Source: Streptacidiphilus albus JL83 (lineage in GTDB: Bacteria > Actinomycetota > Actinomycetes > Streptomycetales > Streptomycetaceae). From it: a DNA stretch of 64,000 nt. The notes below the pieces were generated by a model that saw only the letters and a list, made by a program, of their open reading frames with translations, was not told the DNA's origin and searched no databases. Numbering within the stretch: position 1 is the stretch's first letter; every line of letters starts with the position of its first letter. Position numbers and translations under genes: made by a program. Shown piece by piece: positions 8,826 through 17,579 of the stretch. Where the stretch lies: NCBI RefSeq assembly GCF_000744705.1, contig NZ_JQML01000001.1, positions 3,978,017-4,042,016 on the forward strand, given 5' to 3'.

Positions 8826-8841
8826 GAAGGTTGCAACCTTC
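8826..8841. promoter_or_regulatory. Perfect palindrome at the transposase start
   Basis: GAAGGTTGCAACCTTC is a perfect 16-base palindrome four bases upstream of the chosen ATG of the transposase-ATPase gene. A dimeric repressor or the transposase's own DNA-binding domain could bind here to control expression. It overlaps the alternative TTG start. The role is an inference from symmetry and position. Confidence 0.4.
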
Positions 8842-8862
8842 ACGGCCCCGATCGGCGGCCCT

Positions 8863-9420
8863 TCATCGATGTTCCCTGCATCCGGCCTGTTCCTGGTACC
8901 GTGCCGGGCCCGCGCACGGGCCCGCTCCGCTCCCCTGGGCACCGATCCACACGGTCCACCGCAGGTCCCGGACGACAGGACGACTGGCTCCGCCAATCGC
9001 CGCCGAGACCGCTGCGCACGAAGCATGGGACCTCCTCGACGAGACTGTCCGCTGCATATGGCTTGGGACGGCGCCTGGGACGAGTGGAAGGCTCAGGACC
9101 AAATCTCCCCATAGCTGCAACAGCTCTCCAGCCACGCAGCCCAAATCGTCGCTGCTGCCCTGCAGCCCCACCCAAGCGCTGCACGACACTTCGGCCGTCT
9201 CGTCGAAGATGGGAACGTCGTGAGCGCCATCCGCCAGGCGACCAAGAGCCATGGACCGCAAACGCTCTGACAGCCAGGCTCGCACGGGCAGCCACACCCA
9301 ACCCCACGCTCGCCGACGCGTACAGCGGCGCGTCGGCGGGGTTCTTGCCGACCAGCAACGGCCGGACGCCGAGGTGCCACGGGCGGGCCAGGAGGAAGGA
9401 GAAGACAGTGCCGGCGACAC
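8863..9420 (-). pseudogene. Possible frameshifted remnant of an unknown gene
   Basis: Minus-strand translation gives protein-like stretches in two different frames. One has VGKNPADAPLYASASVGLGV (about 9290-9390); the other continues with LADGAHDVPIFDETAEVS and CVAGELLQLWGDL (about 9090-9240). The switch near 9240 suggests a frameshift in a decayed gene. I do not recognise the family. There is no clear start signal and composition is close to neighbouring non-coding DNA, so this is tentative. Confidence 0.25.
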
Positions 9421-9433
9421 GAAAAAAGCGCAA

Positions 9434-9862
9434 GGGAAATATGTACTTCCGGTACGCCCGTCAGCGTATCGAGCTCACAGACCCCCCCTGAATCCTAACC
9501 ATTCACTGCTGCGCGAATCCGACTTTTCATCCTTCCGAACGCTTCGCTTTGCCCGCGACACACTCTATATATATGCCCAAATCCGACTAAAAGGGGGAAA
9601 TGGACAAAGCTCGCGCGATACTCCACGACCCAAACGCATCTCTGCCACTTAAAGTAACCACAGGCCCCATACTAGTTACTCACTGTGCCCATGGGGGTCG
9701 AATGCAGCCAGGCGTCAGGCATTTTCAGTCAGTCCATGTCATGTACTGGACCGAGCTTCAAAGCAGGGTTGTAATTGCTTCGCGCACAGCGTTGATTTTT
9801 CTCGCCGCGCTGTGGGGCTGCCCTTGCCAATCCCTTACAAGAGGGAAGAACAGGAGAACTGC
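9434..9862 (+). promoter_or_regulatory. AT-richer leader and promoter region of the biosynthetic operon
   Basis: About 430 bases without a gene and clearly poorer in GC than the surroundings. It contains CTCTATATATATGCCC near 9562-9577 and two copies of AATCCGACT about 75 bases apart (near 9506 and 9581). It ends in an AGGAG ribosome binding site (9853-9857) six bases from the ATG of the small-protein gene. It is the only sizeable gap upstream of a nine-gene plus-strand run, so the main promoter is probably here. No specific -35/-10 pair is claimed. Confidence 0.4.
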
Positions 9863-10153
9863 ATGCTCCAGCAGGCTGCCAAGTACTCGGCCGAGCAGAT
9901 GACGGAGGCCAACAACGCCGCCCTCACCATCGAGGCCATGATCGGACGACTCAGCTACGACGAGGGCTTCGCTCGGGACCTCGCCAACAACCCCATGGAC
10001 ACGCTCACCATGTCCGGGATGCTGATGGACAAGGAAGCGATCCAGGTCCTCCTGGCGACCGACCCGGACCGCTTCGACAAGCTCTGCGAGTCCCTGTTCG
10101 CACTCGTGGACTCCGACTTCCTGCATGCGATCGTGGGCCCGTCCTGCGACTGA
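9863..10153 (+). CDS. 96-residue small protein, probable scaffold or precursor peptide
   Basis: The ATG has AGGAG six bases upstream. The protein is acidic and helical (TIEAMIGRLSYDEGFARDLA, then KEAIQVLLATDPDRFDKLCE) and ends with HAIVGPSCD, so a Cys is the second-last residue. The helix pattern loosely recalls Nif11-type or LigA-like leaders that dock on peptide-modifying enzymes, but I cannot assign it to a family. It is first in an operon with a B12-type radical SAM enzyme, a second radical SAM enzyme and two hydroxylases, and a strong hairpin separates it from them. That is typical of a precursor made in excess over its enzymes. It could instead be a small accessory protein. Only two Cys are present (at about 75 and 95). 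Confidence 0.6.
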   Translation: MLQQAAKYSAEQMTEANNAALTIEAMIGRLSYDEGFARDLANNPMDTLTMSGMLMDKEAIQVLLATDPDRFDKLCESLFALVDSDFLHAIVGPSCD

Positions 10154-10161
10154 CCGCACAC

Positions 10162-10191
10162 GAGGATGGGCCGCCCTCGCGGCCCATCCTC
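10162..10191 (+). terminator. Attenuator-like hairpin between small protein and enzymes
   Basis: GAGGATGGGCCGC pairs perfectly with GCGGCCCATCCTC over 13 bp around a CCTC loop, eight bases past the small-protein stop and 48 bases before the radical SAM start. No T tract follows. Partial terminators or processing hairpins at this position usually let a precursor be expressed well above its modifying enzymes. Confidence 0.6.
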
Positions 10192-10239
10192 CCTGGTCGG
10201 GAGCTTACGTACGCATGGATTCCCTCTGGAGGAGAGAAA

Positions 10240-11613
10240 TTGGCCCGCGTCGCACTCGTCAATCTGGCTAGCCTCCCGATGCCGGGCAATGAGCCGATCT
10301 TCCCGATTGGACTGCGGTGTGTGCAGGATGCACTCGACCGTGCGGAGCACGACACGCGCCTGTTCGACTTCGTGCAGGACCCCGCCGCCGCCGAGGATCT
10401 CAGTTGGGTCAGCGAGCCCTGGGACGCCATCGGCTTCACCATTCGCAACATTGACCCCATCGACATGGCGTGCGACGGCCACGTCGAGCACTACGTGGCC
10501 TTCCTGGACCGAGTGCGCGCGGCGCTTGGCGACGCTCCGGCCCCGCTCCTGATCGGCGGCGGGCCCGGCTACAGCCTGTTTGCCGACCAACTCCTGCCCC
10601 GCCTCGGGTTCGACGTGGGGGTGGTCGGTCCCGGCGAGCAGGCCATGCTGGATATCCTCAAGGCTCCGAACCGATACCGGAAGGCCGGCCGGAACATCAC
10701 TGGGCGCAGCTACGGCGGGTTCATGGTCAATTCGTTGGATCATCCACGTCCGCTGATGGAGACGTATACCGCTTTCGACGGGGCGATGATCGGGGTCGAG
10801 ACTCGGCGGAAGACTTGCTACCAGGGCTGCGTCTACTGCCCCTACGCCTACATCAGCGGCGACAACGGTGGCGACCTGAAGCCACTGGAACTGATCGGCG
10901 CGGAGTTGCGCACGATCCACGCATCGGGGATACACCGAGTCTTCTTCACCGACGGGATCTTCAACAGCGAACTCCGCTTCGCGAAGGAGGTCGTCCAGCT
11001 GATCATTGACCTGGCGCTGCCCGGTCTCACCTGGTCTGCCTACTTCACCCCGAAGCCCTTCGACGATGAGTTCGCCGCCCTTCTGGCCGCGAGCAAGGTC
11101 GAATTCGTCGTCATCTCCCCCGACAGTCTGGATGATCGGGTGATGAGGCTACTCGGGAAGAGCTTCGAGACACGGCACGTCGACAAGTGCCTGGAGCGGT
11201 GCAGGCAGCACGGCATACCCGCGCGGGTGAACGTCGTCTTCGGCGGGCCGGGTGAGACCCGGGAGAGCGTTCGCAACAGTGCTCAGTACATCAACTCCCG
11301 CCTGGAGCAGGGCGAGCTGGCCATGCATCTGGGGTACCGGGTACTACCGCAGACGCATATGGCCCAGCAGCTCTCCATCCCAGACGCGGATCTGGTCAGC
11401 CCCACCTTCTACCCGTTCGACCCCGACCTCTTCGGATGGGTCATGGAGGATCTCGACAGTCGCTTCATGTCGACCCGAGTACTGATGAATCTGATGGCCG
11501 CTCGAAGCTCCAGCAGGCGAATGACCAGGATTCCGCTCCCGCAGGACCCGGCGGGCGCAGCGCCCACGGAGTTTCCTTACCTGGCCCTGAGCCGGCAACT
11601 GCCGCTCGTCTGA
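10240..11613 (+). CDS. B12-binding-type radical SAM enzyme
   Basis: 457 residues from a TTG start with GGAGAG upstream. Residues 1-150 form a Rossmann-like domain of the cobalamin-binding type (PIGLRCVQDALDRA, APLLIGGGPGYSL, GVVGPGEQAMLDIL). The radical SAM domain follows with C193, C197 and C200 in KTCYQGCVYCPY, which bind the 4Fe-4S cluster, then GIHRVFFTDGIF and VVFGGPGETRESV typical of the TIM barrel. Such class B enzymes methylate or otherwise modify unactivated carbons or phosphorus. It is shorter than the roughly 600-residue RiPP maturases associated with Nif11 leaders. The likely substrate is either the small protein upstream or an amino acid carried by the carrier domain encoded downstream. 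The classic DxHxxG cobalamin motif is not visible, so B12 use is inferred. Confidence 0.85.
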   Translation: MARVALVNLASLPMPGNEPIFPIGLRCVQDALDRAEHDTRLFDFVQDPAAAEDLSWVSEPWDAIGFTIRNIDPIDMACDGHVEHYVAFLDRVRAALGDAPAPLLIGGGPGYSLFADQLLPRLGFDVGVVGPGEQAMLDILKAPNRYRKAGRNITGRSYGGFMVNSLDHPRPLMETYTAFDGAMIGVETRRKTCYQGCVYCPYAYISGDNGGDLKPLELIGAELRTIHASGIHRVFFTDGIFNSELRFAKEVVQLIIDLALPGLTWSAYFTPKPFDDEFAALLAASKVEFVVISPDSLDDRVMRLLGKSFETRHVDKCLERCRQHGIPARVNVVFGGPGETRESVRNSAQYINSRLEQGELAMHLGYRVLPQTHMAQQLSIPDADLVSPTFYPFDPDLFGWVMEDLDSRFMSTRVLMNLMAARSSSRRMTRIPLPQDPAGAAPTEFPYLALSRQLPLV

Positions 11614-11637
11614 ACGCTCGTACTGAGGTGGAGATCC

Positions 11638-12450
11638 ATGAGTATCGGTCGCGTGCGTCGGCTGAGGCAGGATGACGCCGAAGAGATCCTTCGGATCGCC
11701 GATCTCGAAGGGCTCGATGCTCCCACGCTGGCAAGGGAGTTGGCCAACGGGGACGACTACCTCTGGCTGGGCGTCACCACGCAATCCGGCGTTCTTGGTG
11801 CAGTTCATCGCAGTATGCGGTGGGGAGACAGGCTCCTGCTCAAGGGTGTCTTCGTAGACGAGCCGCTGCGCGGCAGCGGGGCCGCACTGGAGCTGGGCTT
11901 CCGCCTGCGCGACACGGCCCGCGACGCCGGCTATCGAGGTGTCCTCGCGTGGGTGGAGCCGCACCGGCCGGAAGCCGGGCTCGCCCGGATGCTCCGGCTG
12001 CAGGCGACTGGCTTGTTAGTCCACCGCTTTGAGGTACCTCTTCCGGACTGCATCGGGCCGAGCACCGTAACAGCCGCCAGCTGTGGCACTGTCGCGTTCG
12101 GGCAGTCCGGTACCGGCTCAAGGGCACCGCTGGTGACCGACATGCTGGGAGACGGGATTTCTGGCACGGTGCAATGGGTGCACGACCGGCACCGCCTCGT
12201 ACTGAGCGGCTTCCCTTCTCCCACTATCGCGGATCTTGCCACACTGGCAGCCCAGTTGCGGCCACTGGCCCAAGCGACCGGGGCTGGCTTTGTAGAGTTT
12301 CCGCTGCCTGCGGCAGACCTGTCGGCGGCGCTGGCACTGACGAGGTCGAACGCGAGGCGGCTCAGTCGGACACCAGTCCGCCTCGGCTTCTTGGACTTTC
12401 ACTCCGCCTCCGATCCAGAAGGCAGGACGGTCGCTGTTGACGCCGCATGA
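11638..12450 (+). CDS. GNAT-family N-acetyltransferase with extra C-terminal domain
   Basis: 270 residues; the ATG is 25 bases after the radical SAM stop and has GAGG upstream. Residues 5-130 fit a GNAT fold: VRRLRQDDAEEILRIADLEG at the N-terminus, LKGVFVDEPLRGSGAALELG as the acetyl-CoA pyrophosphate loop (a variant of RxxGxG/A), and GVLAWVEPHRPEAGLARML as the fourth motif. The C-terminal 135 residues (GTVQWVHDRHRLVLSGF and onward) form a second alpha/beta unit that I do not recognise. It may acetylate an intermediate or the product for self-protection. The hydrolase gene begins inside its last 14 bases. Confidence 0.8.
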   Translation: MSIGRVRRLRQDDAEEILRIADLEGLDAPTLARELANGDDYLWLGVTTQSGVLGAVHRSMRWGDRLLLKGVFVDEPLRGSGAALELGFRLRDTARDAGYRGVLAWVEPHRPEAGLARMLRLQATGLLVHRFEVPLPDCIGPSTVTAASCGTVAFGQSGTGSRAPLVTDMLGDGISGTVQWVHDRHRLVLSGFPSPTIADLATLAAQLRPLAQATGAGFVEFPLPAADLSAALALTRSNARRLSRTPVRLGFLDFHSASDPEGRTVAVDAA

Positions 12451-13651
12451 AGCGCGCTCGCTCTGTCTCCAGGACGACGCCCAGGCCGGGCTAGACAGCC
12501 TACGCCGACGGAACACGGATGCGGCTGCACTGCGGGAACTGCTCAGCCAGGCTGATGAGGGAGGATTCTCCGCCTGGGATGGCACGGTGGAACTCACAGA
12601 CGAGTGGGGGCGCCGGACCGCCATGGCCGTCCACGTGCCCTCCCGGCCTGCGGGTAGGCGCCTCGGCGCGCTCATCGTCCTGCACGGCGCCGGAGGCAGC
12701 GGTGACCAACTGCTGCCTCGATTCGCGGCTCTCGGGGACCGGCTGTCGATGGCCGTCCTGTGCCCAAGTGCGCAACTGCCCAAGCGGACGACGGCCAACC
12801 TCGATCTGGCCGGACTCTTCGGCAACCGCTTCCGGATGCCGCAATGGGACATGGCCGGCCGGGACTTCCCGCTGGCGGCCCTTCGCTGGGCGAGGACCGA
12901 GCTGGGGGTGGACTCGAACCGATGCGCACTTACCGGTGTCTCGATGGGCGGTCTGGCAACCTGGAACCTCGGGATGCGCTTCTGGCACTCCTTCTCGGCC
13001 ATCGCCCCCGTTAACGGGGCGCTTTCGGTCTGGGAGTCGTTCGGAACCGATCGACGAGCGCGCAGCCTGCTGCCGAACGTGCTGCCACTGCCACTGTTCG
13101 TGGTCCACGGAGGCAAGGACGAACAGATACCGGCTCGATTCGATCGGGAGTCCGTCAGGAGTCTGCGAGCGCTGGGCCACGCGGACGCCTGCTACGTCGA
13201 GGTGCCCGACGGTCAGCACAGGTTGGAGACCCTGGGCCTGGAAGACGGCAGTGGCCTCTTCCAGCGACTGGAATGCTGGCTCGGTGGCGCAAAGCGGGCG
13301 ACAGGATCCGCTGTGCTCCGGCACCGGGCCGAGGAGGACTTCCATGGCCGTGCGCACTGGGTGGGCATCAGCGGGATCACCGCCCACCAGGCTGGCGAGG
13401 TTCGCGCTCGGCGGCGCCCGGGCAACCAGGTCGAGATCGAGGTCAGCGGTGCCGCCGAGGTGACGCTCTATCTACGCAGCGACCAGTTCCGGAGCGGATC
13501 GGAGATCACAGTCTTGGTCAATGGGGTCTCCACCTCACTGCGCTTCGAACCGGACCTAGCGACGGTTTTCAGTTCTTTCCGTGAGCACGCCGACCCGGAG
13601 CTGACGGCAGAACAGGTGCTCCGCATTCCCGTCCCCTCGCCCTATGCCTGA
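12437..13651 (+). CDS. Alpha/beta hydrolase, feruloyl esterase/PHB-depolymerase-like
   Basis: 404 residues from a TTG that overlaps the GNAT gene by 14 bases. Residues about 75-285 form an esterase domain of the poly-hydroxybutyrate depolymerase/LpqC type: oxyanion region GALIVLHGAGGSGDQL, nucleophile S173 in LTGVSMGGLATWN, acid D in FVVHGGKDEQIPARF and H in VPDGQHRLETL. No secretion signal is visible, so it probably acts in the cytoplasm. The last 110 residues (HWVGISGITAHQAGEV, VEVSGAAEVTLYLRSDQF-like strands) form an added beta-rich domain. It may hydrolyse an ester or thioester, for example releasing product from the downstream carrier protein. Confidence 0.8.
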   Translation: MTPHEARSLCLQDDAQAGLDSLRRRNTDAAALRELLSQADEGGFSAWDGTVELTDEWGRRTAMAVHVPSRPAGRRLGALIVLHGAGGSGDQLLPRFAALGDRLSMAVLCPSAQLPKRTTANLDLAGLFGNRFRMPQWDMAGRDFPLAALRWARTELGVDSNRCALTGVSMGGLATWNLGMRFWHSFSAIAPVNGALSVWESFGTDRRARSLLPNVLPLPLFVVHGGKDEQIPARFDRESVRSLRALGHADACYVEVPDGQHRLETLGLEDGSGLFQRLECWLGGAKRATGSAVLRHRAEEDFHGRAHWVGISGITAHQAGEVRARRRPGNQVEIEVSGAAEVTLYLRSDQFRSGSEITVLVNGVSTSLRFEPDLATVFSSFREHADPELTAEQVLRIPVPSPYA

Positions 13652-13672
13652 TGGACCGATACGAGACTAGGT

Positions 13673-14695
13673 GTGCCCATGCTGACTCGATCTGACATAC
13701 GCAAGCTTCTCACTGCCAGGGGGCCTGCCCAGGAGGAGCTCTTCGCGGAGGCCCGCCATCTGCGGGAAAAGCACTTCGGGGGCAGCGCGGTCCTGCGGGG
13801 GGTGATAGAGATCACCAACGTGTGCCGGGTCAACTGTGTGTACTGCCCCATGCGCCGCGACAACACTGCTCAAAATGAGCGCTACTTCATGACCGCAGAT
13901 GACATCTTGGAACGGGCGATCGAGATCCGCGCGGCGGGGATCGACGTCATCCTGCTCCAAGGTGGTGAGACGCCGCGCAATCTGACGGCGCTGGAGGACG
14001 CCATCCCCCGCATCCGCGCACTCTACGAGGGACGCGTAGAGGTCCTGCTCAACCTGGGAAACATGCGCAGGGGACAGTACGAGCGCCTCCGGGAACTGGG
14101 GGCGACCAGCTACATCCTCAAGCACGAGACCAGCGATCCTGTCCTGCACGAACAGCTACGGCAAGAGCCGCTGCACGAGCGTCTGCGCTGCCTGCGCGAT
14201 CTACTTGATCTGGGGTACCGCGTGGGCACCGGGATCATCTCCAGCCTGCCCGGTCAGACAGTCGACAGCATTGTGGACGACATCGAGCTGGCAGCCTCGC
14301 TCGGGGTGCACATGTGTAGTGTCAGCCCATTTGTCCCCGCACCGAACACCCCGTTGGAGCTGTCTCCCGCAGGGAGCAATGACCTGGCCCTCAACGCCCT
14401 CGCCTGCCTCCGGCTGCACCGGCCTGGGCTACTCATACCCTCGGTGAGTGCCCTGGAGAAGACCTCCTCAGGAGGGCAGACGAAGGGGCTCGCGGCAGGC
14501 GCCAACGTGATGACGATCAACTTCACCGGTGACACCAACCGGAAGCGCTATCTGATCTATGGAAAGGACCGGTACGTGGTGAGGAAGCAACACGCCGAGA
14601 GCCTGCTTCAGGCAGCAGGCCTGCGCAGCAGGGGATCGGTGTTCCTGGACGAGGAGGCACCCGTCGCCGCCAGCGGGACGAGGCGGGCACTGTGA
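13673..14695 (+). CDS. BioB/HydE-like radical SAM enzyme
   Basis: 340 residues from GTG 13673; ATG 13679 is an in-frame alternative. The radical SAM motif is C51, C55, C58 in TNVCRVNCVYCPMRRD. The preceding AVLRGVIEITNVC and the later ILLQGGETPRNL, SYILKHETSDP and GTGIISSLPGQTVDSIVDDI resemble HydE, PylB and biotin synthase. The C-terminus (GANVMTINFTGDTNRKRYLIY) also fits this group. These enzymes make C-C or C-S bonds on small amino-acid-like substrates, so this one is more likely to build an unusual amino acid than to act on a large peptide. The start of the MFS gene overlaps its stop as GTGA. Confidence 0.85.
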   Translation: MPMLTRSDIRKLLTARGPAQEELFAEARHLREKHFGGSAVLRGVIEITNVCRVNCVYCPMRRDNTAQNERYFMTADDILERAIEIRAAGIDVILLQGGETPRNLTALEDAIPRIRALYEGRVEVLLNLGNMRRGQYERLRELGATSYILKHETSDPVLHEQLRQEPLHERLRCLRDLLDLGYRVGTGIISSLPGQTVDSIVDDIELAASLGVHMCSVSPFVPAPNTPLELSPAGSNDLALNALACLRLHRPGLLIPSVSALEKTSSGGQTKGLAAGANVMTINFTGDTNRKRYLIYGKDRYVVRKQHAESLLQAAGLRSRGSVFLDEEAPVAASGTRRAL

Positions 14696-15963
14696 CCACG
14701 TACACCGTGTCATCCACGAACTTCCGGCGGTTCTGGTTCGGACAGACTCTGTCAGAGTTCGGCGCCCGGATCGGCGCGCTGGGCATGTCCGTGACCGCTG
14801 TCGAGTTCCTGCACGCGGGCAGCGAGCAGGTGGGCATCCTCGCCGCTGCGTCCACAGTGTGCTACCTACTAGTCGGCCTGCCGGCCGGTGCTTGGGTGGA
14901 CCGCTTGCTCAAGCGCCGAACCATGATGTGGGCAGCTCTCCTTCGGTGCGTAGCGGTGCTCGTAGTCCCTGCCCTCTGGTTCGCCGGAGGGTTGCGCATG
15001 GGAGTGCTCTACGTGTCCGCGGTCGTGGTCGGAGTTGTGACCGTCTTCTTCGACATCGCCTACCAGTCCTACGTACCGATCCTTGTGCCCGATGACGATA
15101 TTGCGCCTGCCAATGCCCGGCTGGAAGCCAGCGCCCAGGTGACCACGCTCGCTGGACCTGCACTCGCCGGCTTCCTGATGCAGGTGGTGAGCGCCCCCGC
15201 CATGCTGATCGCGGACTCCGCGTCATACCTGGCAAGCTTCCTCTGCTTGACCGTGACCAAGGACGACGAGCAGCCGTCCCCACCAAGGGGCCAAGACGCC
15301 AATCACCTGGCAGCAGACATTGCGGAGGGGCTCCGCTTCGTCCGAGACCAGCCGGTGATCAAGCGATTGGCGGTGTCCATGGGGGTATCCAACTTCTTTG
15401 CCACGGTGGTGGCCACTCTGGTCCCAATCCTGGTCATGCGCACCATCAGCCTCGCCCCCTTCGTGCTCGGGCTCATCATGACCAGCGGTGCCGTCGGCGG
15501 AACGCTGGGGGCGATGATCGCCCCCAAGCTCAGGAATCGTTTCGAGGTCGGAACCGTCATGGCGGGCGGCCTGCTTACGGCTGCCTTCTTCACGGCATCG
15601 AGCCCGCTCGCTGCCACAGTCGGCCCGCACCACAAAGTCCTCGCCTCAGCAGTACTGCTGGTCGGAGAATTCGGCCTCACCATCGGGGCGGTGGCATTCA
15701 ACGTGACCCAAGTTAGCCTGCGTCAACGGCTCTGCCCCAAGCGACTGCTCGGACGGATGAACGCCTCCATTCGCTGCGTAGTCTGGGGGAGCATGCCGCT
15801 GGCCTCTCTGGCCGCGGGCTGGCTGGGCACGGCGATCGGGGTGATTCCCACGCTGTGGATCGGCGTCGTCGGCAGCGTCGCCACCGTGCTGCCCATCATC
15901 ACGATCAACCGACTCATCCCACAGAGCACCCCTCAGGTGCAGGTGCCGGAGACCGTAGCGTGA
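14692..15963 (+). CDS. MFS exporter
   Basis: 423 residues with about 12 hydrophobic segments and the MFS loop GAWVDRLLKRRTMMW between helices 2 and 3. The N-terminus (TVSSTNFRRFWFGQTLSEFG) resembles the MefA/enterobactin-exporter-like subfamily of actinobacterial drug efflux pumps. Its position in the middle of the operon, coupled by GTGA overlaps to both neighbours, points to export of the product or of a protected intermediate. Confidence 0.85.
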   Translation: MTTYTVSSTNFRRFWFGQTLSEFGARIGALGMSVTAVEFLHAGSEQVGILAAASTVCYLLVGLPAGAWVDRLLKRRTMMWAALLRCVAVLVVPALWFAGGLRMGVLYVSAVVVGVVTVFFDIAYQSYVPILVPDDDIAPANARLEASAQVTTLAGPALAGFLMQVVSAPAMLIADSASYLASFLCLTVTKDDEQPSPPRGQDANHLAADIAEGLRFVRDQPVIKRLAVSMGVSNFFATVVATLVPILVMRTISLAPFVLGLIMTSGAVGGTLGAMIAPKLRNRFEVGTVMAGGLLTAAFFTASSPLAATVGPHHKVLASAVLLVGEFGLTIGAVAFNVTQVSLRQRLCPKRLLGRMNASIRCVVWGSMPLASLAAGWLGTAIGVIPTLWIGVVGSVATVLPIITINRLIPQSTPQVQVPETVA

Positions 15964-17561
15964 GCGCCAACCGCCGCGCCCTCCTCGCACGTGTCCTGGC
16001 GCAAGGCGCACGCATCGACGGCGAACCAGTGGACGTCCCAGGCTCCCTCTTCCATACCTTGACGCACCGGCTCTCCCGAGCACAGGTTAAGGCAGGAGAC
16101 GTCGTGGTGCTGAGCGGACTTCAAGGCCGGGAACTACTCCTGGCCAACCTGGCAGCGTGGCAAATGGACACCGTTCCCATGGTGCTGCCCAGCACGAGTG
16201 CGGACACCGATGCCTTTCCCAACGCCTGCCGCATCACGTGCGACCTGGACGTGACTCCACGGCGCGAAGGCGGCGACGTACCGGTCGGCCTGGACGACAC
16301 CGCAGTGCTCCACCTCAGTTCAGGCAGCACCGACCGCCCGAAGATCGCCCGACGCAGTGCGGCCAGCGTGATCCTCGACGCCGAGGGATATCGGGCGGGC
16401 CTGGCTCTCGTTCCCGACGACCGTGTCGCGGTCCCGGTACCGCTGACACACTCCTTCGGCTGGGGAGTCGCCTTCGCCGCGCTGCTCTCCGGATGCGACA
16501 TCGACCCGGTACCTCTCATCCGGGCCGGCACTGTCGCACGCAAGGCCGACCAGGGTGCCGTGTCAGTACTCGCGCTGACCGCTCCGCTGGCCCGGCTTCT
16601 TGTCCGTACCCCCCGCCAGGGCGAGGCTGTCCTGCGCGCCGCAATGGCCGGCGCGGGTTCAGTCTCAGACGAACTCAACGCAGCGTTCCAGACCCGCTTC
16701 GGGCTCCCCCTGCTGCGCGGCTACGGCTGCTCCGAGACCGGAGGCACACTCTTCGGAGAATCAGGCCTGGGACGGCCAGTGCACGGCGTCGAGATCCTTT
16801 CGCCACCGCCAGGGCACCAGGGAGAACTCGTCCTGCGCCTGGCGGCCCCAATCGAGGGCTACCTCGGCGGCCTTGGCGAACCAGTTCACGAGTGGCGCAC
16901 AGGGGACCTCGTACAGCACAACGGCGACGGCGACTTGCAGTTCGTCGAACGGATCCGGGGTCCGCTCCGCCTGAACGGCAGATTCATCAGAGCGGACATC
17001 GCGGAGCAGGCCCTGCGCTCGGTCCCCGGGGTCACAGACGTGTTCCTCTTCGTCCTGCCCCGGAGCACAACACCGGAGACCGAGGACCTCTATGCCGTGG
17101 TCGAGGGCAACGCGAAAAGAGATGCCCTGCTGGCAGCCCTGGCCGATCACCGGAGCCAAGTTCCCTCGCCCAGGCTGATGATGGTCGACACACTGCCCAG
17201 GACTGCCGTGGGCAAGCCCGATCGACGGGCAATGGAAGCTGCGGTCCAGCAGGAAGCCTCACTGCGTGCGGAGTGCGATGCACTGGTATCGCACAGACTC
17301 GTTCAGACCCTGACCGCTCTAGGCCTCGATGCCCCGGATCCACAGGACTTCACTGGCGATTCCGAGCTGCGCACCCGCGACTTGGCGCTTTTCGGCCTCA
17401 GCTCGCTGGACTGGATAGCCCTCGCCACGGCGATCGAGCAAGAGATCGGCGCTGAGATCCCCGACGGCACATTGGTGACGCCCGAGCAGCGCTGCGTCGC
17501 CGGTTGGGGCGAGGCCGTGTTCGCCGCCAGAGCAACCGCCGCAGGACCCCAGCGACCATGA
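15960..17561 (+). CDS. Adenylation-carrier didomain protein (A-PCP)
   Basis: 533 residues from a GTG that overlaps the MFS stop. The N-terminal 430 residues are an AMP-binding enzyme: A3-like loop LHLSSGSTDRPK (117-128), LRGYGCSETGG (A5), EWRTGDLVQ (A7) and LPRTAVGKPDRR with the A10 Lys near 419. The first 100 residues are shorter than in standard adenylation domains. The C-terminal 90 residues are an acyl or peptidyl carrier domain with the phosphopantetheine Ser in LFGLSSLDWIALA (481 or 482). It should therefore activate a carboxylic or amino acid and hold it as a thioester. No condensation or thioesterase domain is present, so the bound unit is probably tailored in trans by the two hydroxylases and the radical SAM enzymes. 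Confidence 0.85.
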   Translation: MSANRRALLARVLAQGARIDGEPVDVPGSLFHTLTHRLSRAQVKAGDVVVLSGLQGRELLLANLAAWQMDTVPMVLPSTSADTDAFPNACRITCDLDVTPRREGGDVPVGLDDTAVLHLSSGSTDRPKIARRSAASVILDAEGYRAGLALVPDDRVAVPVPLTHSFGWGVAFAALLSGCDIDPVPLIRAGTVARKADQGAVSVLALTAPLARLLVRTPRQGEAVLRAAMAGAGSVSDELNAAFQTRFGLPLLRGYGCSETGGTLFGESGLGRPVHGVEILSPPPGHQGELVLRLAAPIEGYLGGLGEPVHEWRTGDLVQHNGDGDLQFVERIRGPLRLNGRFIRADIAEQALRSVPGVTDVFLFVLPRSTTPETEDLYAVVEGNAKRDALLAALADHRSQVPSPRLMMVDTLPRTAVGKPDRRAMEAAVQQEASLRAECDALVSHRLVQTLTALGLDAPDPQDFTGDSELRTRDLALFGLSSLDWIALATAIEQEIGAEIPDGTLVTPEQRCVAGWGEAVFAARATAAGPQRP

Positions 17562-17579
17562 ACACCCGGAGGTGGCAGC

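Noticed and set aside
9500..9600. Two AATCCGACT copies as ends or binding sites of the transposase
   Set aside because: Only two short direct copies exist and no convincing counterpart lies near 6.0 kb.
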